NCBI RefSeq assembly: GCF_000503215.1
Contig: NZ_KI628539.1
Span: forward strand, 620,001 to 684,000
DNA from: Pseudomonas canadensis
GTDB lineage: Bacteria; Pseudomonadota; Gammaproteobacteria; Pseudomonadales; Pseudomonadaceae
DNA length: 64,000 bases
Direction: 5' to 3'
Shown: piece by piece, positions 1-8,159 of the stretch
Numbering within the stretch: position 1 is the stretch's first letter
Layout: each line of letters starts with the position of its first letter
Position numbers and translations under genes: made by a program
The notes under the pieces: model-generated
The model's database searches: none
What the model was told of the DNA's origin: nothing
The model's input: only the letters and a program-made list of their open reading frames with translations

Positions 1-140
1 AGATTGGCGTCGACTTTATCCTCATCGGGCAGGGCAGGTAGACGCTCGCCCCATTGCATCAGCATCCGCGCGCGCTGCTCCCAACTGCCGACGGCCTGGA
101 AGGCTTCAAGCGCGGCAACGGCCTCTACCGGCAAGCTCAT
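1..140 (-). CDS. sufE: SufE/CsdE family sulfur acceptor (N-terminal part only)
   Basis: SufE-type proteins accept sulfane sulfur from a cysteine desulfurase and stimulate it during Fe-S cluster assembly. Only the first 46 or so codons lie in the window; the family is about 140 residues, so the active-site cysteine is outside. The visible part reads as the usual N-terminal helix, with WEQRARMLMQWG followed by LPALPDE. The ATG overlaps the stop of the upstream desulfurase gene (ATGA), so the two are translationally coupled. The neighbour supports the call; the csdE versus sufE name is a convention. Confidence 0.8.
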   Translation of the reverse strand, partial: MSLPVEAVAALEAFQAVGSWEQRARMLMQWGERLPALPDEDKVDAN

Positions 141-1351
141 CGCAGCATGTCCAGGGACTGGTCCAGCGCTTCGAAGAAGCGTTCCAAGTCATCGGAATCG
201 TTATACAGCGCCAGGGACACACGAATCGCTCCCGACAGATGCATCGCCTTGAGCAACGGCATGGCGCAGTGATGCCCGGCGCGCACGGCAATGCCTTGCT
301 CGGTCAGCAGATGAGCGAGGTCGGCGTTATGCACGCCCTCCACGACAAAACTCACCAGAGCGACCTGCGGTGATCCGAGTACGCGCACGCCATTGCGCGC
401 GTTGAGTCCGCGCAACAAGTAGTCATGCAGCGCCGCTTCGTGGGCAACGACGGCCTGCTGGTCCAGCGAACTCAGGTAATCCAGGCTGGCGCCCAGGCCA
501 ATCACGCTGGCAATCGGTGGTGTACCGGCCTCAAAACCCAGCGGCGCAGGGCGAAAGCTGGCGCTGTGGTAGTCGGCCTGCTGCACCATCTCGCCGCCAA
601 ACTGCCAGTGGCGCAGGTGGTGCAGGGCTTCGTTGCGACCAAACAGCACGCCAACGCCATCCGGGCCATACAGCTTGTGGCTGGAAAATACATAGAAGTC
701 GCAACCCAGGGCCTGCACGTCGTGACGACCATGGACGATACCTTGGGCGCCGTCGATCACGGTCAGCGCGCCGTGTGGCTGAGCGAGTGCCAGCAAGGCT
801 TCCAGCGGCTGCCAGGCGCCGAGCACGTTGGACAGCTGGCTCACTGCCAATAACCGTGTACGCGGACCGATCAGCTCGGCAGCGGCAGCCAGGTCGATCA
901 CGCCGTCATCGCCCAGCGGCAGTACCACCAGGTTCAGTGCGCGGCGCTTGGCCAATTGCTGCCAGGGCAGCAGGTTGGCGTGGTGTTCCAGGGCGCTGAT
1001 GACAATCTCATCGCCCGCATTGAATAAGTGCTCAAGGCCATAGGCCAGGAGGTTCAGCGCTGAAGTTGCGCCGTGGGTGAATACGATCTGCCCGCTGTCG
1101 CCTGCATTCAACCACTGCGCGACCTTGCTGCGGCTGTCTTCAAACGCCTGGGTCGCATGGGCGCCTGGCAAATGCTGGGCCCGGTGCACATTGGCTGCGC
1201 CGTTGGCGTAGTAATGGCTGATGGCATCCAACAAAGCCTGGGGTTTTTGCGTGGTGGCGGCGTTGTCCAGGTAGGTCTGGTCTTGCCGTTGCAGGGTGGC
1301 GATGGCCGGAAAGTCGGCGCGCCAGGGGGAGGGCACTAGCATGGTGTTCAA
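137..1351 (-). CDS. csdA: Cysteine desulfurase, SufS/CsdA class
   Basis: A PLP enzyme that converts cysteine to alanine and passes the sulfur, as a cysteine persulfide, to its SufE partner for Fe-S assembly. The 404 residues are full length for group II desulfurases. The PLP lysine is K226 in the SSHKLYGPDG motif, and the persulfide cysteine is C362 in RAGHHCAMPLL. ID GAQ at 199-203 is the cofactor-binding aspartate region. It is coupled to sufE by a 4-bp overlap. Class assignment is secure; csdA rather than sufS is chosen from the isolated csdA-sufE pair without other suf genes. Confidence 0.88.
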   Translation of the reverse strand: MNTMLVPSPWRADFPAIATLQRQDQTYLDNAATTQKPQALLDAISHYYANGAANVHRAQHLPGAHATQAFEDSRSKVAQWLNAGDSGQIVFTHGATSALNLLAYGLEHLFNAGDEIVISALEHHANLLPWQQLAKRRALNLVVLPLGDDGVIDLAAAAELIGPRTRLLAVSQLSNVLGAWQPLEALLALAQPHGALTVIDGAQGIVHGRHDVQALGCDFYVFSSHKLYGPDGVGVLFGRNEALHHLRHWQFGGEMVQQADYHSASFRPAPLGFEAGTPPIASVIGLGASLDYLSSLDQQAVVAHEAALHDYLLRGLNARNGVRVLGSPQVALVSFVVEGVHNADLAHLLTEQGIAVRAGHHCAMPLLKAMHLSGAIRVSLALYNDSDDLERFFEALDQSLDMLR

Positions 1352-1406
1352 GACTCGTATAAGCGAGCCCCAGGGTCGGGGCCCGCTAGTGGCATCGAGT
1401 GGCTGC

Positions 1407-2441
1407 TTAGTTGTGAGCGTGCAGCGCTTCGTTCAGTTCGATGGCCGATTTGTGGGTTTTGCACTCCACGGCACCGGTCTCGGAGTTACGGCGGAACAGC
1501 AGGTCCGGCTGGCCGGCCAGCTCACGCGCCTTGACCACCTTGACCAACTGGTTCTGCTCGTCCAGCAACGCAACCTTGGTGCCGGCGGTGACGTACAGTC
1601 CCGACTCCACCGTGTTGCGGTCGCCCAACGGGATACCGATACCGGCGTTGGCGCCGATCAGGCAGCCTTCGCCGACCTTGATCACGATGTTGCCGCCGCC
1701 CGACAGGGTGCCCATGGTGGAGCAACCGCCGCCCAGGTCCGAGCCCTTGCCGACGAATACGCCCGCCGATACACGGCCTTCGATCATGCCCGGGCCTTCG
1801 GTGCCGGCGTTGAAGTTGACGAAGCCTTCGTGCATCACGGTGGTGCCTTCGCCCACGTAGGCGCCCAGGCGGATGCGTGCTGCGTCAGCGATACGCACGC
1901 CGCTCGGCACCACGTAGTCGGTCATTTTCGGGAACTTGTCCACCGAGAACACTTCCAGCAGCTCGCCACGCAGGCGGGCTTCCAGTTGGCGCTCGGCCAG
2001 TTCGTTGATGTCGATCGCGCCCTGGCTGGTCCAGGCCACGTTTGGCAACTGCGGGAACACACCGGCCAGGCTCAGGCCATGGGGCTTGACCAGGCGGTGG
2101 GACAGCAGGTGCAGCTTGAGGTAGGCCTCAGGCGTGGAGGTCAGTGCGGCGTCTTCGGCCAGCAGGGTGGCGACCAGCGGTGTGTGGCTTTCGGCCAGGC
2201 GGTTGAGCAGCGCGGCTTGGGTGGCGTCGACATTCTTGAGCGCATCAGCCAGTTGCAGCGCTTGGCTGATGGTGAAGGTGATCGCCTGGTTGCCTTCGGT
2301 GTAGCCGAGGATCGGCGCGATGGCGTTGATGATTTCTGCCGACGGGTTGAGCAGCGGTTGTGCGTAAAACACTTCCAGCCAAGCACCTTGGCGGTTCTGA
2401 GTGCCGACGCCGAAGCCCAGGCTGAACAGGGAATTGGACAT
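1407..2441 (-). CDS. dapD: 2,3,4,5-tetrahydropyridine-2,6-dicarboxylate N-succinyltransferase
   Basis: Transfers succinyl from succinyl-CoA to tetrahydrodipicolinate in the succinylase branch of lysine and meso-diaminopimelate synthesis. The protein has 344 residues, the long form seen in pseudomonads. The C-terminal half shows hexapeptide left-handed beta-helix turns (GGGNIVIKVGEG, LIGANAGIGIPLG). GAGGTAAC just upstream of the ATG serves as ribosome binding site. The same pathway reappears on the other side of the prophage as dapC, fitting a shared ancestral neighbourhood. Confidence 0.93.
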   Translation of the reverse strand: MSNSLFSLGFGVGTQNRQGAWLEVFYAQPLLNPSAEIINAIAPILGYTEGNQAITFTISQALQLADALKNVDATQAALLNRLAESHTPLVATLLAEDAALTSTPEAYLKLHLLSHRLVKPHGLSLAGVFPQLPNVAWTSQGAIDINELAERQLEARLRGELLEVFSVDKFPKMTDYVVPSGVRIADAARIRLGAYVGEGTTVMHEGFVNFNAGTEGPGMIEGRVSAGVFVGKGSDLGGGCSTMGTLSGGGNIVIKVGEGCLIGANAGIGIPLGDRNTVESGLYVTAGTKVALLDEQNQLVKVVKARELAGQPDLLFRRNSETGAVECKTHKSAIELNEALHAHN

Positions 2442-2474
2442 GCTGTTACCTCTACAAAAATGGAAAGGGCTGGC

Positions 2475-2837
2475 CTACTTGAGGGCCGCCGAATAACTAT
2501 CTGGCTTGAAGCCAATCAGGGTTCTGTCACCGAGATCCAGCACCGGGCGCTTGATCATCGAAGGTTGTGCGAGCATCAATTCAATGGCTTTCGACTGATC
2601 GAGATCGGCTTTGCGTTCGTCTTCGAGTTTGCGAAAGGTGGTGCCCGCACGGTTCAAAACCACCTGCCAACCGTGCTCGTCGCACCATTGGGTCAAGTGT
2701 TCGCGGTCGATACCGGCCGTTTTGTAGTCGTGAAACTCATAGCTGACGCCGTGCTCATCGAGCCAGGTGCGCGCCTTTTTCATGGTGTCGCAGGCTTTGA
2801 TGCCGTAAAGCTGTAAGTGCTTGATTTCATTGGGCAT
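2475..2837 (-). CDS. yffB: ArsC/Spx-family (YffB-like) protein with phage-supplied N-terminus
   Basis: A thioredoxin-fold protein of the arsenate reductase C / Spx superfamily; YffB members are GSH-dependent-reductase-like but of uncertain function. It has 120 residues, with C16 in YGIKACDT as the conserved single cysteine. The first 11 to 12 codons (MPNEIKHLQLY) lie outside the 15-bp att core, on the phage side, so prophage DNA provides the start codon, the Shine-Dalgarno (GGGGAAG, 2843-2851 on the opposite strand) and any promoter. The displaced host N-terminus is at 44098-44157. The integrase gene ends only about 50 bp upstream on the same strand and could read through. Confidence 0.88.
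   Translation of the reverse strand: MPNEIKHLQLYGIKACDTMKKARTWLDEHGVSYEFHDYKTAGIDREHLTQWCDEHGWQVVLNRAGTTFRKLEDERKADLDQSKAIELMLAQPSMIKRPVLDLGDRTLIGFKPDSYSAALK
2791..2805. other. attL core (15-bp direct repeat)
   Basis: CAGGCTTTGATGCCG here is identical to 44111-44125. After one mismatch the similarity continues with AAAG. It lies inside the yffB coding sequence (codons for Gly-Ile-Lys-Ala-Cys), close to its 5' end, which is how the prophage replaces the gene's start. Confidence 0.85.
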
Positions 2838-2842
2838 AAATT

Positions 2843-2864
2843 CTTCCCCAAAACTTCCCCAATA
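2843..2864. repeat. Candidate integrase arm-type sites, left end (two copies)
   Basis: CTTCCCCAA occurs at 2843-2851 and CTTCCCCAATA at 2854-2864, 11 bp apart in the same orientation. CTTCCCCAATA recurs exactly at 43977-43987 near attR. Lambda-class integrases with an N-terminal arm-binding domain need such repeats beside the core. The left copy also doubles as the Shine-Dalgarno of yffB on the minus strand. Confidence 0.5.
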
Positions 2865-2887
2865 TCGCCCTAAAATTCAGCCGTCGA

Positions 2888-3991
2888 TTATGCCACGTCG
2901 ATCCACTCAGCGCCTCGGCTGTCTCGGTAGAGGTCGGTCATAGTGGCCGAACGGTGACCAAGCAGTTTTTGGGCATCGCGGCCCTCAAGCTCGTGAAGGC
3001 GAGCGGCGAGGGAGCGCTGTTCGTGAAAGGACGGTGGCTGACGGCCAAAAGTTATCCCAAGCTTCACGCCGGCTTTGTCGCGCGCTTCGGCAAAGGCAGA
3101 GCTCAGCGTGTCCAGTACCAGCGGCTGGCCAGCCTTTGCCCGGCCCGAAGCTTGTGCATGGTGCACCAGGTGTTGTGACAGAACGCGGTCGCGGCATTGT
3201 TTTATTACGGCGGCCAGGTCCAGCCCGACGGACTCAAGTCGAAGCGCGGTGCTGATTCGCAGCCTGGCCCCGGTCTTGGACTGAACGACATGCAGGAAGC
3301 CGTCGTGCACGTCCTTGAAAAGCATAGAGGCTATGTCGTCCCGGCGCTGGCCGGTGAGCACCGCCAGTTCCATTGCTCTGCGAAGCCAGGGTTTCGTGGC
3401 CTCCTCGTAAATTGCCTTCCACAGTTCCAGCGTCAGCCGTTCGCGCTTGATGTTCACCCGCGCCGCCTTGGTCACCTCAACCGGGTTGGCGTCTGCCCAC
3501 CCCCGTGCCTGCGCCTCAGCGAACACGTCTCGCAACAGCGAACGCATTGCCCTGGCCATCTGCGCCTTTCCCTCCTTGGCCATACCAGTCAGGTAATCGG
3601 CCACATCCATCGTCGTGATGTCTTTAATCCCCTTCGAGCCGAATACTGCCGTCAGGCGGTTTAACCGCATGCCCACGTTCTTGTTGCTGCTGGCTGACAG
3701 CTTGCGCTCGGCGAACAGCTCGCGGTATTCGTCCAGCCATTCCGAAAACAATTTGCCAGGTGCTGGCGCCGGGGTGCTGATGCGCTCTGCGAGCGTTGGC
3801 TTGATGGCATCTGCGTGGTTGGCGGCGACGGCCTCACGGATCGCCGCCTCCTTATCCTTGCCCAGGCCGAATACGCGACCACTGATTGGGTCGCGGTATG
3901 TGTAATAAGTGACGCCGTTGCGGGCGTCGGTCTTGCGGTAGAGATTGGGCGGAAGATCCTTTGACCCGGTGTTACGCGGCCTGGGCGCCAT
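2888..3991 (-). CDS. int: Phage integrase, tyrosine recombinase (lambda Int type)
   Basis: Catalyses site-specific integration and excision at the yffB att core. It has 367 residues. The N-terminal 60 (PNLYRKTDARNGVTYYTYRD) match the three-stranded arm-binding domain of lambda-type integrases, followed by a SAM-like core-binding domain (about 78-170). Catalytic residues are visible: R216 (TGQR), H323 and R326 (HEQR), H346 (GHRS) and Y355 (DLYRDSRG). It lies next to attL and is preceded by an overlapping small DNA-binding gene that fits excisionase. Confidence 0.93.
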   Translation of the reverse strand: MAPRPRNTGSKDLPPNLYRKTDARNGVTYYTYRDPISGRVFGLGKDKEAAIREAVAANHADAIKPTLAERISTPAPAPGKLFSEWLDEYRELFAERKLSASSNKNVGMRLNRLTAVFGSKGIKDITTMDVADYLTGMAKEGKAQMARAMRSLLRDVFAEAQARGWADANPVEVTKAARVNIKRERLTLELWKAIYEEATKPWLRRAMELAVLTGQRRDDIASMLFKDVHDGFLHVVQSKTGARLRISTALRLESVGLDLAAVIKQCRDRVLSQHLVHHAQASGRAKAGQPLVLDTLSSAFAEARDKAGVKLGITFGRQPPSFHEQRSLAARLHELEGRDAQKLLGHRSATMTDLYRDSRGAEWIDVA

Positions 3992-4214
3992 TGCGTGCTC
4001 TCTCTATTCTGCTGATCAGGCTACCGCCGACAATCCGTACGGGCTGCTGATCAGGTTCTTGGTAGTGGGCGTCGGACTCTACATAGTAGTTGCGCCCGTG
4101 CTTGACCGGTACTGGCGCGATTCGGCCCTCTCGGGCCCATTTGCGCAGGGTGTTGGGGCTCGGCGGCGTCTTGAACTCGGCCGCCGCCCATTCATCCAGG
4201 GTGACTTTTGCCAT
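3972..4214 (-). CDS. xis: Excisionase-like DNA-binding protein
   Basis: An 80-residue protein with a winged-helix/MerR-like pattern: MAKVTLDEWAAAEF, then PNTLRKWAREGRIAPVPVKHGRNYYV. This is typical of lambda-family Xis and excisionase-like proteins, which bend att DNA and favour excision. The start at 4214 is chosen because GGAG lies 6 nt upstream; longer in-frame starts lack a site. Its 3' end overlaps the int start by 20 bp, the usual xis-int arrangement. Confidence 0.75.
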   Translation of the reverse strand: MAKVTLDEWAAAEFKTPPSPNTLRKWAREGRIAPVPVKHGRNYYVESDAHYQEPDQQPVRIVGGSLISRIERARNGAQAA

Positions 4215-4251
4215 GATGATGCTCCGCGCCGCGCTGGGCGGCAGAAGGTGG

Positions 4252-4575
4252 TTACAGATTGCGAAGTTCTTTGCGCTGTTCTGGTGATTGAGCGGGATAA
4301 CCGAAGTAGAAGCGCCGCTTACCGGAGTAGCCGCACTCGCTGCATCCCGACGATGGACCGCAACCGCATCCACCCTCACATCCGCAGCTGCACCCGCTAC
4401 AGCCCAGCGTCACGACGCCTTCTTCCTCGACCTCGCCGTCCTCGGTAATCCAGTATTTGCGTCGACGATCAAGCCGGAAGCCTGCAGCCTCTTCTGCCTG
4501 CTCATATGTCGCAGGCTCGATTCGGAAGCCGTGCTCTGCACTCGGGTCTGCCACTGACCGCATAACTTTTGGCAT
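4252..4575 (-). CDS. Cysteine-rich small phage protein, unknown
   Basis: A 107-residue protein I do not recognise. The N-terminal half is ordinary (residues 1-56, with EQAEEAAGFRLDRRRKYW); residues 58-83 hold nine cysteines in a glycine/serine-rich run (CSGCSCGCEGGCGCG, then CSEC), ending in a basic aromatic tail. The spacing could bind metal, possibly several zinc ions, or be disulfide-rich, though no signal peptide is present. It sits in the leftward operon just upstream of xis. Confidence 0.6.
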   Translation of the reverse strand: MPKVMRSVADPSAEHGFRIEPATYEQAEEAAGFRLDRRRKYWITEDGEVEEEGVVTLGCSGCSCGCEGGCGCGPSSGCSECGYSGKRRFYFGYPAQSPEQRKELRNL

Positions 4576-4625
4576 GCAGATATCCTCGCCCGCCGCTCAC
4601 CGGCAGGCATGTAGGGGGATTGGGG

Positions 4626-4955
4626 TTAAACGAGTTCGGCGGGGACGCTGCAGGTCTTGCCGATGGCTTCAGCCAGTACGGCGCGGCACACCGCGACAGC
4701 CCGGGTCTCACCGTGCACGCGCTGGAACGGATCGCGCTTCGTGTCCGCCACCCAGTTGACGCCGTGGCCGGGCTCGACCCATACGGCGTATTTGGTGATC
4801 AGGCGCTCGCACTGGGCGTCGTCCACCGGCGGTGCGCAGAAGGCCAACTGCAGCTGGCCGGCCGGCGAGGGCGTGGCTCCCTCGATTGCCTCGATAGCCC
4901 ATCCAAGCGCGGGCCCGGCCAACTCTTCGGTTCGAATGCTGATCATCCTGCTCAT
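4626..4955 (-). CDS. NinX-like (DUF2591) phage protein
   Basis: 109 residues. The pattern GPALGWAIEAIEG near the start, the central VNWVADTKRDPFQ and the C-terminal ETRAVAVCRAVLAE resembles the DUF2591/NinX family found in many temperate phages (ordered as x-LDWAV..., W..D..., A-(M/V)CR...). The molecular role of the family is not known. The start ATG overlaps the stop of an 18-codon ORF (ATGA). Confidence 0.65.
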   Translation of the reverse strand: MSRMISIRTEELAGPALGWAIEAIEGATPSPAGQLQLAFCAPPVDDAQCERLITKYAVWVEPGHGVNWVADTKRDPFQRVHGETRAVAVCRAVLAEAIGKTCSVPAELV

Positions 4956-5008
4956 GGCTTTGGCCCCTTGTAGATGAAGACGTAGGCGAACCAGAGGGTG
5001 GCGATCAT
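4952..5008 (-). CDS. 18-residue coupled micro-ORF
   Basis: Reads MIATLWFAYVFIYKGPKP and stop. Its ATG overlaps the upstream gene's stop (ATGA at 5005-5008) and its own stop overlaps the next gene's start (ATGA at 4952-4955). Double coupling suggests that it is translated, whether as a short membrane peptide or as a device that passes ribosomes between its neighbours. Residues 2-13 are strongly hydrophobic. Confidence 0.5.
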   Translation of the reverse strand: MIATLWFAYVFIYKGPKP

Positions 5009-5595
5009 GGCGTCACCCCCTGGCCGAGCATCACATCTGCGACAATTTCCCAGAGTTGGGCTGGTGACCACTGGTAACGGTCGAAGTCGCCATCGGGCTC
5101 AATACCGATCACGCAGCTCGACTGCGCGCCTTGCTGGCCCTCCCACCCCTTTTTCAGGATCGTCGCTACCTTTCCGTCACCACCTGGCTCTGTTTGGTGA
5201 AAGTCGTAGGCCCGCATGCGATACATCGACCCGGCAGCAATGGCCTGTCGACTGGTTTGCAGCATCTCTACAGTTCCATTGCGCACCCATGGCCGGCCGC
5301 CCCTGGCGCTGCGGGCGCCTTCATGGATGTACAGCTCATGCGTAGCCTGCTTGAAACAGGCGGCTGCGGGCGGTAACTCGGCAAATTCAACGTTGATCTG
5401 CGTGCCCACGATTACCAGGGAGTCAAAATCAAAGCGGTGATTGTGGATGGCCGAGTGCTCAAAGCACGCCCGGCGCGGCAGCTCAGGGTGCCAGACGTGC
5501 ATGCGCTGTTTGCCTTCCAACTGGATCTGCACAAAGCCCAGGCCGTGCAGGGTGATCTTGTCGGTCATTACGTCGTCGATGATGCTCACGGGCAC
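5005..5595 (-). CDS. Phage protein with cupin-like features, unknown
   Basis: 196 residues, unrecognised. Motifs HNHRFDFDSLVIVG (about 51-64) and RAYDFHQTEPGG (about 133-144) give two spaced histidine clusters in beta-rich sequence, resembling a small cupin-type fold; this is inference. The GTG start at 5595 is preferred because AGGA lies 6 nt upstream, whereas the internal ATG (MTDKITL) has no site. It is the first of a coupled run of three (this gene, the 18-codon ORF, the NinX-like gene). Confidence 0.6.
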   Translation of the reverse strand: MPVSIIDDVMTDKITLHGLGFVQIQLEGKQRMHVWHPELPRRACFEHSAIHNHRFDFDSLVIVGTQINVEFAELPPAAACFKQATHELYIHEGARSARGGRPWVRNGTVEMLQTSRQAIAAGSMYRMRAYDFHQTEPGGDGKVATILKKGWEGQQGAQSSCVIGIEPDGDFDRYQWSPAQLWEIVADVMLGQGVTP

Positions 5596-5675
5596 ACTCG
5601 TCCTTGCCGCTATAGCGGCTGACTTTGAAGGGGGAGGGGTAGAGGTTTTGCGGTCGGAGTACGGATGTACTCTTT

Positions 5676-5984
5676 TCAGGGCTTGGCGTTCAGTACGGCG
5701 TCGATACGCTCATTCATGCGGTGGTACTTCCATGCATCCTGTGGTGGGTCGCTCATCAGCATTACGCCATGATGCTGGCGCGCCTCATGCAACAACCCCA
5801 GCAGTAAATCTGCCAGTTCATCCGCTGCGGTCAGGCGCTGTTGCAGGTCTTCACATTGGGCCACTATCTGGGCCAATACCTCATACTTCGCCCATTTCCC
5901 TTCGGCATCCTCAATCATCAGCCCAGGCTTCAAGCTTGGGGTGTATCGTTTTACTTCGGTCACGGGGAGTCCTTGCCGGGCCAT
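5676..5984 (-). CDS. Hypothetical phage protein
   Basis: 102 residues, no family recognised. The sequence is mostly helical, with a leucine-rich stretch (LQQRLTAADELADLLLGLLHEARQ is the centre, residues 48-71). It lies 23 bp downstream of the methyltransferase stop in the leftward operon. The start has no clear Shine-Dalgarno, so translation may depend on coupling to the gene before it. Confidence 0.55.
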   Translation of the reverse strand: MARQGLPVTEVKRYTPSLKPGLMIEDAEGKWAKYEVLAQIVAQCEDLQQRLTAADELADLLLGLLHEARQHHGVMLMSDPPQDAWKYHRMNERIDAVLNAKP

Positions 5985-6007
5985 GCCCGGGCGGTGGAGT
6001 GGGGGAG

Positions 6008-8077
6008 TTATGCGGCGCGCGCTTGGCGTTGCTCAGTGCGCCACGGGTCGTTGGCGCGTGCGAGCGCAGCCATCGGCGGCGGGCTAACACTGTTGCCGCA
6101 CATGTGCACCTGCTGGGTCTTGGTGAAAGGTTTGCCGTCGGCGCCGTGGCTGATGACGTAGTCGGCCGGGAAGCCCTGGGCCTTGTACAGTTCGGACGGC
6201 TTGAGCATCCGCAGGCAGATGTCGACGATCACGTAGGGCGTGCCCTTCACCATCACTGTGACCATGGCCAGGCGGTCCTTGGTGGTGATCGTCGGCGCCG
6301 GCGAGTCGCAAGCGCTGATGTTCTCGGTGCCGTAGTAGCTGATCAGGAAGGCGGCGACGCGAAGGGCACCGGCTTCGTGTTCGGGTGATAGGGTGAGCGA
6401 CACCAGTGAGCTTTTACCCCCGCCGCCCGCAGTAATAGTCGGTGCCGGTTCTTCCAGGCCCTGGCCAACACTGGCGCCGAATGCCCGCTCCATGAATGCG
6501 CTGGCCAACCCGTGGTGCTGGCCGCCGGCGCTGATGGTGTGCAGCGGATCATTTACGTCCCGGGCATCGCAGTTCCCGCGCAAGTGCACAAGGTTCGCCG
6601 CGACCAGCTGTTGCTGGCTGCCGGTGTTGGTCACCGTGGTCATCGGGTCCTCGATGCTCTTGGCGTTGGTGGTGTTGAAGCCGCCATTCATCTGGGCCAT
6701 GAACACCGTGGAGATGCCCATGGCATGTGCGGCCCCGGCCGGGCGCTGATAGTTGCCGCCGCTGGTGATGGTCGGCAGTGGCTCGTCAAGCGCTTTGCCC
6801 GCGTCGTTGAATCGAAACTTCACCAGGTGCGCTGATGCGATCGAGTGACCTCCGCTTGCTGTGACCGTGCCCAAGGGGTCAGCAGAGGATTTACAACCGT
6901 CTCCCCAGCGTTGAACACCCCCCGGCTTCCCTTCGCCATGGGCAGCGGTAACCATCACAGGGCTGATCAGCGTCAGTTCCCCGCGGTTCGCGCAGGTCAC
7001 CGTCGGCAAGGGCTCGAGCGGGTCGTTGATCCGGTCGCTGCCCTGGTGTGTTGCCGGTGCGATCACCGGGCTGACCACCGAGAAGGCACCTCCCTTCGGG
7101 TAGGAGGTGATCGTGCGCAGCGGCTCGCCGGCCGACTGCACCGTCTCCCCTGACCAGTTTGCGATAGGCACGATGAACGGGGCCGCGCTGTCGATGACGA
7201 ACTTCTTCATCCCCTTGGCAACGCGGCGCAGGGTGGCCGGGGCCAGGTCTTTCTTGCGACCAAAGATGCTTTTTCCCAGGTCAGTGAAGTCGATGCAGTC
7301 AGCGGCCGTTTTCCACTTCTGCTGGCCCTTGGCGGGGTTCTTGGCGTGGGTTGGCTCCGGCCACACGATTGGCTGCCCATCGCACCGGGCGATCATGAAC
7401 AGGCGTTCCCGGCTGGTCGGCGCGCCGAAGTCGCAGGCCTTGATCACCTTCCACTCAACGACATAGCCCATGCCTTCAAGCAAGGCCACGAAGCGGCGCC
7501 AGGTGCGGCCACGCTGCTTCGGGTCTGGGATCAGGAACTGCTGGCCCACCGGCACGACTTCGCCAGGTGTGGCAATAGTGCCGTCCAGCTTGACCACGCG
7601 GCCCGTGGCTTTGTCCCTCTTGGCGATCAGCCGGCCCCACTGCAGGATCTGTTTCACATTCTCCAGGCTGATCACCCGGGGCCGCTTCTTGCCTCCCCAC
7701 TTCAAGCCGATCCAGGAAAGGTTCCGAATCTCACGCTTGCGTGGCTGGCCGCCGGCTGCCTGGCTGTGGTGCGTGCAGTCCGGCGACATGTGGAACCAGC
7801 CCACGGCCTTGCCGCCGCATTCGGTGTCCGGGTCACCATCGAACACGTCGGTGGTGAAGTGCTTGGCGCCTGGGTGATTCACGGTGTGCATGCTGATCGC
7901 TTGCGGGCTGTGGTTCTTCGCCACGTTCACCGTGCGGCCCAGGCCCATTTCCAGGCCTGTACCGGCGCCGCCGCCGCCACAGAAGAAGTCGACAACGATC
8001 TCATCGTCCTGAGGGTTGAAGCCGAGTCCGTATTGGGTTTTGAAATCGAAGGGGTGTTTCTTCTGTTGTGCGGACAT
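6008..8077 (-). CDS. Cytosine-C5 DNA methyltransferase with repeat-expanded C-terminal half
   Basis: Methylates cytosine at C5, presumably to shield phage DNA from host restriction. Motif I is VVDFFCGGGGAGTG (28-40); the catalytic cysteine is C101 in SPDC, replacing the usual PCQ; ENV is 139-141; the RxR motif is SRERLF (222-227); GNSVSP is 661-666. At 689 residues it is far longer than the usual 300-450. The extra length is about eight degenerate repeats between 310 and 600, each centred on DPLxTVTxxGG and 30-45 residues apart. No restriction endonuclease gene is adjacent, so it is an orphan enzyme. Confidence 0.88.
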   Translation of the reverse strand: MSAQQKKHPFDFKTQYGLGFNPQDDEIVVDFFCGGGGAGTGLEMGLGRTVNVAKNHSPQAISMHTVNHPGAKHFTTDVFDGDPDTECGGKAVGWFHMSPDCTHHSQAAGGQPRKREIRNLSWIGLKWGGKKRPRVISLENVKQILQWGRLIAKRDKATGRVVKLDGTIATPGEVVPVGQQFLIPDPKQRGRTWRRFVALLEGMGYVVEWKVIKACDFGAPTSRERLFMIARCDGQPIVWPEPTHAKNPAKGQQKWKTAADCIDFTDLGKSIFGRKKDLAPATLRRVAKGMKKFVIDSAAPFIVPIANWSGETVQSAGEPLRTITSYPKGGAFSVVSPVIAPATHQGSDRINDPLEPLPTVTCANRGELTLISPVMVTAAHGEGKPGGVQRWGDGCKSSADPLGTVTASGGHSIASAHLVKFRFNDAGKALDEPLPTITSGGNYQRPAGAAHAMGISTVFMAQMNGGFNTTNAKSIEDPMTTVTNTGSQQQLVAANLVHLRGNCDARDVNDPLHTISAGGQHHGLASAFMERAFGASVGQGLEEPAPTITAGGGGKSSLVSLTLSPEHEAGALRVAAFLISYYGTENISACDSPAPTITTKDRLAMVTVMVKGTPYVIVDICLRMLKPSELYKAQGFPADYVISHGADGKPFTKTQQVHMCGNSVSPPPMAALARANDPWRTEQRQARAA

Positions 8078-8159
8078 AGGGGATCCTCGCCGGCTGGCGT
8101 GATTCGTTGATATGGGGTATTACGGGATACCGGCATGGAGCCGGATCAAGGAGCAAGAT

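Noticed and set aside
2791..2805. tRNA gene as the attachment site
   Set aside because: The core lies in protein-coding sequence; no tRNA cloverleaf is evident at either end of the prophage.
1296..2816. 506-codon open frame on the plus strand
   Set aside because: It lies antisense to dapD and yffB, both strongly supported, and its translation has no protein-like conservation. High G+C Pseudomonas DNA often gives such shadow frames.
6278..7150. CRISPR-like or tandem DNA repeat in the methyltransferase
   Set aside because: Similarity is at protein level only; nucleotide units differ and spacing is irregular. No cas genes nearby.
6008..8077. Restriction-modification system
   Set aside because: Neighbouring genes are small or YfdQ-like and none resembles an endonuclease; the methyltransferase stands alone.
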